This document shows positions 14,146 through 20,525 of a DNA stretch of 23,167 nucleotides, one piece after another. The notes beneath the pieces are model-generated. The model was not told the DNA's origin, did not search any database, and saw nothing but the letters and a program-made list of their open reading frames with translations. A program made the translations under genes and the position numbers. Source of the stretch: UBA1206 sp041672465 (GTDB taxonomy: Bacteria; Bacillota; Clostridia; Oscillospirales; CAG-382); assembly GCA_041672465.1 (NCBI GenBank), contig JBAYZO010000026.1, positions 1 through 23,167 on the forward strand, read 5' to 3'. How positions within the stretch are numbered: the stretch's first letter is position 1; every line of letters begins with the position of its first letter.

Positions 14146-15926
14146 AACTTATCCCCCGCTTTTTCGTAATATTTCGCCTGTGACGCGAACATATCCGAAT
14201 ATATTCCGCCGGAATTGATCAGACTTTTGTGGCTCCCGGATTCGGCTATCACGCCGTTTGACAGCACAAAGATCCTGTCGCAGAACCGGGTGGACGATAG
14301 CCGGTGGGAGATAAACAGCGTTGTTTTGTTACCGGAGATGTCTGAAAGCCTTGAAAACAGCTCGTATTCCGCGATAGGGTCAAGCGTGGAGGTCGGCTCG
14401 TCAAGTATCATAACCCCCGCGTTTTTATAAATCGCGCGGGCGATGGCAAGCTTTTGCCCCTCTCCGCCGGAAAACTCGACGCCGCTGTCGTCAAGCGCTT
14501 TATATATCGCGGTTTCAAGGCCGGCCGGAAGCCCGGCGATTTTCCCGCCAAGCCCGGCTTTGGAAATCGCTTGAACCAACTTTTCGCCGTCGGGAGGGTT
14601 GTCAAACACAATATTTTCCCTAACGGAATAGGCAAACAGGCAAAAATCCTGCAGGACAACCCCGAGGTGTTTTATATATTCCCCATGAGGCAGGGTTTTA
14701 ATGTCAACGCCGTCTATTGTGATCACGCCCTCAGTCGGGTCGTAAAGGCGGCAGAGAAGCTTTATCAGCGTTGTTTTACCCGAGCCGTTAAGCCCGACTA
14801 CGCCGATTTTCTCACCGGGCTCAATGGTAAAGTTAATATCTTTAAGAATCAACTTGTCAGAACCCGGGTAGGAAAACGAAACATGCGAAAACATTATCTT
14901 GGGGCTTTGCCGGCTAACTTTAAGCTTACCGTTTTGGTTTTCAAGCGAAATGTTGCTGTTATCCGCGACCTTTTGCCGGTATTCGCGGAATAAGTCCGTG
15001 TAGCTTAAAGTTTGGTTTATCCTCCCCGCGCAGTCAAAAAAGCCAAACAGCGCCGACAAGAGAAGCGTTGCCCCGCTGACGAGAACCGTATATTCCGCGA
15101 TACTTATCTCCCCCGCCGACGCCTGATAAGAAAAAAACCCATACATCGCCACCGACTGGACAACGGTTATAACGCATGAAGTCATGTCAAGGCAAAGCTT
15201 TTTGCGCGACAAAACGCGAAGACGGCTTATTTGCCGCTTTAGCGCCGACAGGTATTTGCCGGACAAAAACTCCGAAGCTTGCCCTACGCGGATATCCTTT
15301 GCGTAGGCGTAGTCAGACATGACGCGGTACAAATACTCTAACTTTCGGTTGGCCGGAACCTGACTGTTCGCGTAGTCGAAGTCGCTTTTTTGTTTTTTGA
15401 AGTTTAACGCCACCGAAACGGATGAAGTCAAGGCGATAACGGCGATAAACCACGGAGACAGTAAGGCAAATAAATACGCCACCCCCGCGAACTGAACGAG
15501 ATAAAAAAGCAGTTTGAACAAACTGTCGAGAAACCAGACCGGGTTCGCGCCCAGCGATTTGTTTTTTAAGTCAAGTATACTTCCGTCCTCGGCATAGTGA
15601 TAGTTAATAAAAACGCAGTCCGACATATAGTCGAGCTGCGTTATATCCGACGCTTTCCGCATTACAATGTTGTCTATATATGTGATTGCTGTCTTTAAAA
15701 GATTCACGGCAAGGCTTATGGAAAGGTACACAACGACAGTTACGCGGACTTCCCCCGCGGTTTTCCCCGAAACAAGCGCGTCCACGACAGACCCGAGCCC
15801 GACAATTCCGACGAGCGGCAAAACGGCTGAAAATATGTACTTTAGCGAGGTTGTGAAAAACAGCGAACTGCATTTGCCCCACGCGTAGCCTAAAAGATAA
15901 GCCGCGTTCTTGCACTTTTTGCTCAC
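14142..15926 (-). CDS. ABC half-transporter, fused permease and ATPase (594 aa), middle gene of the operon
   Basis: An exporter-type permease domain spans ~10-310, with hydrophobic segments near 22-50, 62-82, 135-178 and 248-298. The ATPase domain at ~345-575 is complete: Walker A GLNGSGKT at 378-385, Q-loop VLQD at 424-427, signature FSGGEGQ at 485-491, Walker B VMILDEP with Glu510, and His541. A longer frame opens at 16082, but its extra 52 residues are low-complexity (Gly/Arg-rich) and overlap the regulator gene. GTG at 15926 overlaps the regulator's stop in GTGA and gives a normal transporter N-terminus, so I use it. This half has regular ATPase motifs where its partner is altered, which fits an asymmetric heterodimer. 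Confidence 0.9.
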   Translation of the reverse strand: MSKKCKNAAYLLGYAWGKCSSLFFTTSLKYIFSAVLPLVGIVGLGSVVDALVSGKTAGEVRVTVVVYLSISLAVNLLKTAITYIDNIVMRKASDITQLDYMSDCVFINYHYAEDGSILDLKNKSLGANPVWFLDSLFKLLFYLVQFAGVAYLFALLSPWFIAVIALTSSVSVALNFKKQKSDFDYANSQVPANRKLEYLYRVMSDYAYAKDIRVGQASEFLSGKYLSALKRQISRLRVLSRKKLCLDMTSCVITVVQSVAMYGFFSYQASAGEISIAEYTVLVSGATLLLSALFGFFDCAGRINQTLSYTDLFREYRQKVADNSNISLENQNGKLKVSRQSPKIMFSHVSFSYPGSDKLILKDINFTIEPGEKIGVVGLNGSGKTTLIKLLCRLYDPTEGVITIDGVDIKTLPHGEYIKHLGVVLQDFCLFAYSVRENIVFDNPPDGEKLVQAISKAGLGGKIAGLPAGLETAIYKALDDSGVEFSGGEGQKLAIARAIYKNAGVMILDEPTSTLDPIAEYELFSRLSDISGNKTTLFISHRLSSTRFCDRIFVLSNGVIAESGSHKSLINSGGIYSDMFASQAKYYEKAGDKF

Positions 15927-16621
15927 AGCTCGTTGTTTTTCTTTTGCTTTTCCCAAAGCGCCTTTAGCCCCTCGCGGACGGTGACAAGCGCCCCCCACGG
16001 CAGCGCGCCCTCCACCACGGCCGCCTCGACCTGCGACGACATATATTCGGCGTATGGGATAAGCGTTTTTATAAGGTGCCAATCCATTTCGCCGTCAAGG
16101 ATTTTGCCAAAGACCATTCCCTTTGCCCTTTCGTCAAGGAGGGGTATGAGCTTTTCAAGAAGCGCGTCGCTGACGGTTTCAAAGTCCGCGTCTTTTAGGA
16201 GAGAAGCAACGCTGTCGTCGTTTAAATATTCGGCGAGGTCTACGACACTTGATATATCAATACCCTGTTTGGAAAGCCCGGCGGCAAGCCTGCCGAGCGC
16301 GCTGGGCTTAAGAAGCGGGGCGAGGTTTATAATGTCTTCAACGCTCTCGGCGACAACACTTCCGTCGCCCGCGGCGGCGGCGCCGAGGATCAAAGCCTCC
16401 CCGCGGGTGGGCTCGCCGGAATTTATAAGGACGTCGAGCGAAACGCCAAAAATATCGGCGATAAGCACAAGAATAGAAACGTCGGGGAAACTGTCGCCGC
16501 GCTCATAGCCCGAAACCGCCTGCCGCGTAACCAAAAGCTTTTCGGCAAGGTATGACTGCGTCATATCCGCCGACTTGCGAAGCCTTGAGAGATACCCCCC
16601 GAATTTTTTTGTGTCAAACAC
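15923..16621 (-). CDS. XRE-family HTH regulator of the ABC operon (232 aa)
   Basis: Residues ~8-65 form a Cro/CI-type HTH (LSRLRKSADMTQSYLAEKLLVTRQAVSGYERGDSFPDV, quoted here in part as MTQSYLAEKLLVTRQAVSGY). The remaining ~165 residues are a helical C-terminal region with recurring Asp/Leu-rich blocks and no family I can name. It probably senses a ligand or mediates dimerisation. The start is GTG at 16621, backed by GAGGTGAGG six nt upstream and by the promoter at 16640-16668. The open frame reaching 16705 begins upstream of that promoter and is rejected. The stop overlaps the GTG of the next gene by 4 nt. The gene is divergent from the S24 repressor gene, 207 bp away. Confidence 0.85.
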   Translation of the reverse strand: MFDTKKFGGYLSRLRKSADMTQSYLAEKLLVTRQAVSGYERGDSFPDVSILVLIADIFGVSLDVLINSGEPTRGEALILGAAAAGDGSVVAESVEDIINLAPLLKPSALGRLAAGLSKQGIDISSVVDLAEYLNDDSVASLLKDADFETVSDALLEKLIPLLDERAKGMVFGKILDGEMDWHLIKTLIPYAEYMSSQVEAAVVEGALPWGALVTVREGLKALWEKQKKNNEL

Positions 16622-16639
16622 AAGCCTCACCTCGCTTTT

Positions 16640-16668
16640 ATTATAAGGAAAATTTGTTTTGCGGTCAA
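16640..16668 (-). promoter_or_regulatory. Promoter of the XRE-ABC-ABC operon
   Basis: On the minus strand TTGACC (16668-16663) and TATAAT (16645-16640) are exactly 17 bp apart, a near-consensus sigma-A promoter. Transcription would begin about 10 nt before the GTG at 16621, leaving just enough room for the ribosome binding site. Confidence 0.8.
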
Positions 16669-16682
16669 GCAAAGGCTGCTTG
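16666..16682. promoter_or_regulatory. Inverted repeat over the XRE-operon -35 box, candidate operator
   Basis: CAAGCA (16666-16671), a 5-bp spacer AAGGC, and TGCTTG (16677-16682) form perfect 6-bp arms touching the -35 box. The place and size suit binding by a dimeric HTH repressor, most simply the XRE protein made from this promoter. Confidence 0.5.
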
Positions 16683-16754
16683 CCTTTACCGAAAAAAAAG
16701 CCCACAAAGCGGGTTTTATTACTGAATTCACATTATTTAGAAAAATTTGGTTTA

Positions 16755-16777
16755 ATTATTGCATTTTCTGCAATAAT
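16755..16777. promoter_or_regulatory. Perfect 9+9 bp inverted repeat over the S24-gene -35 box, candidate operator
   Basis: ATTATTGCA (16755-16763), a 5-bp spacer TTTTC, and TGCAATAAT (16769-16777) are perfect arms. They completely cover the -35 hexamer at 16759-16764. A dimer bound here would block RNA polymerase. The S24-domain repressor encoded just downstream is the obvious candidate. Confidence 0.65.
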
Positions 16778-16787
16778 AATATATAAT
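16759..16787 (+). promoter_or_regulatory. Promoter of the S24 repressor and Shango-like operon
   Basis: TTGCAT at 16759-16764 and TATAAT at 16782-16787 are 17 bp apart. The leader to the ATG at 16829 is about 35 nt. No other promoter or terminator is evident before the helicase gene ends at 22739, so the whole four-gene run may depend on this one. Confidence 0.75.
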
Positions 16788-16828
16788 TAAGTAATTATTT
16801 TATAAAAGCAAGGCTCCGGGGTGATAAA

Positions 16829-17419
16829 ATGAATCCAGATATAAACATATATAATAATTTGAGTTTGGGGGAAAAGCTTAAAAAAGTCCGCAAGGAAGCG
16901 GGGATTTCCCGCGCGGAGCTGGTGGCGCTGCTCAAAAAGAACGGGCTTGACATAAAGCCCTACACCGTCTGCAAGTGGGAGACGGGCGCGTCAAGGCCGA
17001 CGGTCGAGGCTTTTCTCGCGATATGCGACATTTGCCGCGTGGCGGATATAAGGGGCGTTTTCGCGCCAAAGCGGCGGCTGAGGCTTTACGACATGCCCGC
17101 CTCCGCGGGGGCGGGGAATTACCTTGAACAAAGCGGCTTTGAGGTTTTCGAGGCCGACGGTCTGGTTCCGTCGGACGCCGACTTTGCCATAAGGGTTAGC
17201 GGCGACAGCATGACCCCGAGGTTTGTTGACAAACAGGTGGTTTTCGTAAAAAAACAGCCCGACCTTTCCATTGGGGAAATCGGCGTGTTTTACCTTGGCG
17301 GCGAAGTTTTTTTAAAAAAGTTAGGCAACGGCTGTCTTGTCTCGCTTAACCCTTTGTATGCGCCGATTCCTATCGGAGAGGACGACGATTTCAGGGTTTT
17401 CGGCAAGGTTGTGGGGTAA
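16829..17419 (+). CDS. LexA-like repressor: XRE-type HTH plus S24 self-cleaving peptidase domain (196 aa)
   Basis: Residues ~12-72 are a Cro/CI-type HTH (LGEKLKKVRKEAGISRAELV, KWETGASRPTVEAF). Residues ~88-196 are an S24 peptidase domain. It has the catalytic Ser127 in RVSGDSMTP and the Lys dyad partner at Lys163 (or Lys164) in VFLKKLG. A candidate Ala-Gly cleavage site lies in PASAGAG (93-94 or 95-96). In LexA and phage CI, RecA filaments formed after DNA damage trigger cutting at such a site and release the operator. ATG at 16829 has GGGGTGA at 16818-16824. The gene sits 35 bp upstream of the TerB-domain gene in the same orientation. I infer it represses its own promoter and the defence genes after it. 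Confidence 0.88.
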   Translation: MNPDINIYNNLSLGEKLKKVRKEAGISRAELVALLKKNGLDIKPYTVCKWETGASRPTVEAFLAICDICRVADIRGVFAPKRRLRLYDMPASAGAGNYLEQSGFEVFEADGLVPSDADFAIRVSGDSMTPRFVDKQVVFVKKQPDLSIGEIGVFYLGGEVFLKKLGNGCLVSLNPLYAPIPIGEDDDFRVFGKVVG

Positions 17420-17420
17420 A

Positions 17421-17471
17421 ATGTTCAAGCCTTTGCGGCGGAGGGTTTTTATAAGTGGACAATGGCGTTAG
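17421..17471 (+). CDS. Possible 16-aa leader peptide overlapping the sngA start
   Basis: ATG at 17421 follows the S24 stop by one base and opens MFKPLRRRVFISGQWR, ending at 17471, 16 bases past the sngA GTG at 17455. GGGG at 17413-17416 could bind ribosomes. Ribosomes translating it would cross the sngA ribosome binding site (GGAGGG, 17440-17445), so it could couple or dampen sngA translation. This could easily be chance. Confidence 0.2.
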   Translation: MFKPLRRRVFISGQWR

Positions 17472-19203
17472 TATCGATTTCGGCGAAAACGGCGATAGCG
17501 GGGAAGTCAGCTTAAGCGGAATTAAAGACGCGAACAGCGGCGGCAAAACATATACGCCGTTTAAAATCCCAAGCCGCGGTTCTGAACAGAGCGGCGAAAA
17601 ATCCGCCGTACCCGGCGAAGCGGAAAAGAAAATCGACAACCAAAAAACCGTTTTTTATGAAATAGAGTATAATTCCCACCCCATACCCGGAGTAGGGAGA
17701 TTTGTGGAAAGCCCCCAAAAAATAAAAAAGCCCGAACCCGACGAAAAAAGCGCTATATTTTCAAAAATGCGGGACATCGCGCGGGATTGCTCGGGAACGC
17801 GGGGCTTTTACAGCTTGTTTTACAACCGCGCCTACAGGGAAAACTCAAAGGTTTTTTATAAACAGGGAGTGTTTATGAAAGACTTTGAGGACGATTTTAC
17901 CGGAAACGTTCAATTTACCCAGTATTACCCGTGCTATGAGCTTATGGGGTACAATCAGCTTAGGACATATTTCACCTGGAGGACGAATGTAAGGCGGGGG
18001 GTGATAGCCGACACGTCGTTGTCTTACGCGTTCCTTTATATTTATGAGCTTTTAGCTAACATCGGGGTAGAAAACCCCGACGACGGCCTTGCGAAACTTA
18101 TGGTTTTTTACCAGGCGTTCAGAGCCTACAACAAAGGCATAGACAAATATGTGTTGGGCTGGCTTAAAGACTACCACATTTATTACAGCCATTTGCTTAA
18201 AAACACGTTTGAGGACTTTTTAAGCTCCGCCGGGCTTTGCGGGCTTTACCCCGGGGTCGCGGTAAGCGACGATTTTGAGCTTTACTGCTCTTTTTCAAAG
18301 TATGACATAAGAAAATCAAACTTTTACAAAAGCGGCAACGAGGAACTTATAAAAGAGTGCTTTTACTTTGTTTTGGATAAATTAAAGCTTGCTTTTACTA
18401 AAAAAGGCATTGACTTTGACGAGATTATGTTTTCCCCCAAAAAAGGCCTGAAGCCTTGGACGCCTTTTAAAAACGCCCTGTTTTACGAATGGGCGGTTCA
18501 GCCGGACAAAAGGGTGGTCTTGTCAAAGGACGAAATATATGTCTGCCAAAAAAATAAATGGGTTTACAGCAGCGCCATTTCGGGCGAGGGCGGCAGGCTT
18601 GCCATAGGCTTTATTTTAAAACAAATGGAAGAAGTTTTGCGGCGCGCCGTAGGCTACAAGTTTAAAATAAACGCCGGCAGCGCCGTTCTGCCGGCCGAAA
18701 CCGAGCTTAAACTAAAGTCCGCCGGACTTTCGCTTGGCGAAACCGTAAAGCAGGCGACCGCGGGATTTTACCGCGAAGCCACCAAAACCGTCGTCAGGGT
18801 GGATTTGTCCTCCCTTGACAAAATACGCGCCGAATCGCTTGTCACTCAGGAAAAGCTCACCGTGCCGGAAGAAAAGCCGCCGGTTTTGGTTGATTTACCC
18901 GGGGGTTTACTTCAGACATCCGCCCCCGCCAAGCCCCAGAAAAAGCGGGGCGACGCCCCCCTCCCCGACGCGTGGGAGGAACTGCGGGAAGCGCTGACAG
19001 AAGTTGAAATCAAAGCTCTTGCCGTTTTAGTGAGCGGGGAAAAGGACATAAAGGCGTTTGCCGACAAAAAAGGCGTTATGCTCGAGGTGCTTTTTGACGG
19101 CATAAACGAAAAATCCACGGATATTGTCGGCGACAGCCTCACCGACGGAGAATTTGAAATTTACGGCGAATATAAAAGAATGGTAAAGGAAATGGTTAAA
19201 TGA
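17455..19203 (+). CDS. sngA: TerB_N/TerB_C domain protein, SngA of a Shango-type anti-phage system (582 aa)
   Basis: The first ~65 residues are Gly/Ser/Lys-rich and probably disordered. A TerB_N-like domain spans about 68-290. Its typical parts are PIPGVGRFV near 77-84, YFTWRTNVRRG at 172-182 and SYAFLYIYELLANIG at 190-204. The last ~83 residues match TerB_C (PDAWEELREALTEVEIKALA, then VLFDGINEKSTDIVGDSL). I cannot confirm a classic TerB core between them. TerB domains take part in phage-defence and stress systems, probably as metal-binding or scaffold modules. GTG at 17455 has GGAGGG at 17440-17445, spaced 9 nt. The stop overlaps the start of the ATPase gene as ATGA. With the next two genes it forms the Shango set. 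Confidence 0.8.
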   Translation: MDNGVSIDFGENGDSGEVSLSGIKDANSGGKTYTPFKIPSRGSEQSGEKSAVPGEAEKKIDNQKTVFYEIEYNSHPIPGVGRFVESPQKIKKPEPDEKSAIFSKMRDIARDCSGTRGFYSLFYNRAYRENSKVFYKQGVFMKDFEDDFTGNVQFTQYYPCYELMGYNQLRTYFTWRTNVRRGVIADTSLSYAFLYIYELLANIGVENPDDGLAKLMVFYQAFRAYNKGIDKYVLGWLKDYHIYYSHLLKNTFEDFLSSAGLCGLYPGVAVSDDFELYCSFSKYDIRKSNFYKSGNEELIKECFYFVLDKLKLAFTKKGIDFDEIMFSPKKGLKPWTPFKNALFYEWAVQPDKRVVLSKDEIYVCQKNKWVYSSAISGEGGRLAIGFILKQMEEVLRRAVGYKFKINAGSAVLPAETELKLKSAGLSLGETVKQATAGFYREATKTVVRVDLSSLDKIRAESLVTQEKLTVPEEKPPVLVDLPGGLLQTSAPAKPQKKRGDAPLPDAWEELREALTEVEIKALAVLVSGEKDIKAFADKKGVMLEVLFDGINEKSTDIVGDSLTDGEFEIYGEYKRMVKEMVK

Positions 19204-20522
19204 GCGGAGAGAGTTTTGTCCCGAACAGAATAGCCCATATCCTCCTCAACGCCCTTAAGGGCGGGGTCGTGCCGAGGGTGGGGCTTGAGTTTATCACGGT
19301 GGGGAGGGCGCGGGAGATTTCCGCCATACTGAGGGATATTGAAATTGTCGGGGATGGCGGGGCGTCGTTCCGCTTTGTTGTCGGCAGGTACGGGAGCGGT
19401 AAAAGCTTTATGCTCCAGACAATACGAAACTATGCGTCGTCAAAGGGCTTTGCCGTCGCCGACGCGGACCTCTCGCCCGAACGCCGTTTCGCCGGGACAA
19501 AAGGGCAGGGGCTCGCCACTTATAAAGAGCTCATTAAAAACCTTTCCACAAAATCAAAGCCCGACGGCGGCGCGCTCCCGCTCATCCTTGAAAAATGGAT
19601 TTCGGGAATCATGTCCTGCGTAAAAGCCGAAACAAACGCCGACGGCGAAGAGTTTGACTTTCTTGTGGAGCGGCAGATTTACTCGGTGGCGGAAAACCTT
19701 GAAGGAATGGTGAACGGCTTTGAGTTCGCGAAGGCTATCGTTGTCTACTGGCAGGCGTATAAAAACGACGATATATCCAAAAAGAGCGGCGTGCTCAAGT
19801 GGTTCCGCGGCGAATATATATCAAGGCGGGACGCCAAAGAAGACATAGGCATTAATTTTATAGTGACGGATGAGACTTGGTACGACTTTTTAAAGATTTT
19901 CGCCGTCTTTCTCGTCAGCGCGGGCTATAAGGGGCTTATTATTCTTATTGACGAGCTTGTGAACATTTTTAAAATACCAAACTCAATAACAAGGGCGAAC
20001 AACTATGAGAAAATCCTAACGATGTATAACGACGTGCTTCAGGGCAAAGCAAGCTATATCGGCTTTTTAATGGGCGGCACGCCCCAGTGCGTCGAGGACA
20101 GATACAAGGGTATTTTCAGCTATGAGGCGCTCCGCTCAAGGCTTGCGGAGGGGCATTTTTCAAGCGGCGGGCTCAAGGACCTCTCCGCCCCTATAATCAG
20201 GCTTGAAATGCTTTCCCAAGAGGAGATGTATATCCTTGTGGAAAAACTTCAGAATCTTCACGCGCAGATTTACTCTTACCCCCCCGCGCTGAACCACGAC
20301 GACCTCGTTTACTTCTTGACGGCGGAGTACAACCGCGTGGGGGCGGGGACGCATATCACCCCGCGGGAGATAATCCGCGATTTTATCGAGCTGTTAAATA
20401 TCCTCCACCAAAACCCGTCAAAAAGCGTGGCGGGGGTTTTGGGGGACAACAGCTTTGAAATGGCAAAGGGCGGCCTTTCCGATGAGGAAATCCACAGCGA
20501 ATTTAAGGAATTTGAGGTGTAG
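19200..20522 (+). CDS. sngB: P-loop ATPase, DUF2791/BrxD-like, SngB of a Shango-type system (440 aa)
   Basis: Walker A is GRYGSGKS at 62-69 and Walker B is LIILIDELVNIF, with Asp251 and Glu252. LMGGTPQCVED near 300 resembles the sensor strand of AAA/STAND-like ATPases. The N-terminal VPNRIAHILLNALKGGVVPR and the GRYGSGKSFML motif are typical of the DUF2791 ATPases found in BREX (BrxD) and related defence loci. The ATG at 19200 overlaps the sngA stop (ATGA), so translation is coupled. The stop is followed 3 nt later by the helicase start. It probably uses ATP to regulate or load the helicase, or to couple it to phage-DNA sensing; that mechanism is inference. Confidence 0.82.
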   Translation: MSGESFVPNRIAHILLNALKGGVVPRVGLEFITVGRAREISAILRDIEIVGDGGASFRFVVGRYGSGKSFMLQTIRNYASSKGFAVADADLSPERRFAGTKGQGLATYKELIKNLSTKSKPDGGALPLILEKWISGIMSCVKAETNADGEEFDFLVERQIYSVAENLEGMVNGFEFAKAIVVYWQAYKNDDISKKSGVLKWFRGEYISRRDAKEDIGINFIVTDETWYDFLKIFAVFLVSAGYKGLIILIDELVNIFKIPNSITRANNYEKILTMYNDVLQGKASYIGFLMGGTPQCVEDRYKGIFSYEALRSRLAEGHFSSGGLKDLSAPIIRLEMLSQEEMYILVEKLQNLHAQIYSYPPALNHDDLVYFLTAEYNRVGAGTHITPREIIRDFIELLNILHQNPSKSVAGVLGDNSFEMAKGGLSDEEIHSEFKEFEV

Positions 20523-20525
20523 CCA

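Noticed and set aside
15927..16082. Longer N-terminus (52 extra residues) for the middle ABC gene
   Set aside because: The extra residues are Gly/Arg-rich, overlap the XRE gene, and lack a ribosome binding site; the GTGA overlap start at 15926 explains the gene better.
16622..16705. Longer N-terminus for the XRE regulator
   Set aside because: It would start upstream of the near-consensus promoter at 16640-16668; GTG at 16621 has a strong ribosome binding site.
17455..19203. Tellurite-resistance (ter) operon
   Set aside because: Only TerB-type flanking domains are present; there is no TerC, TerD, TerZ or TerY-like gene, while ATPase and helicase neighbours fit phage defence.
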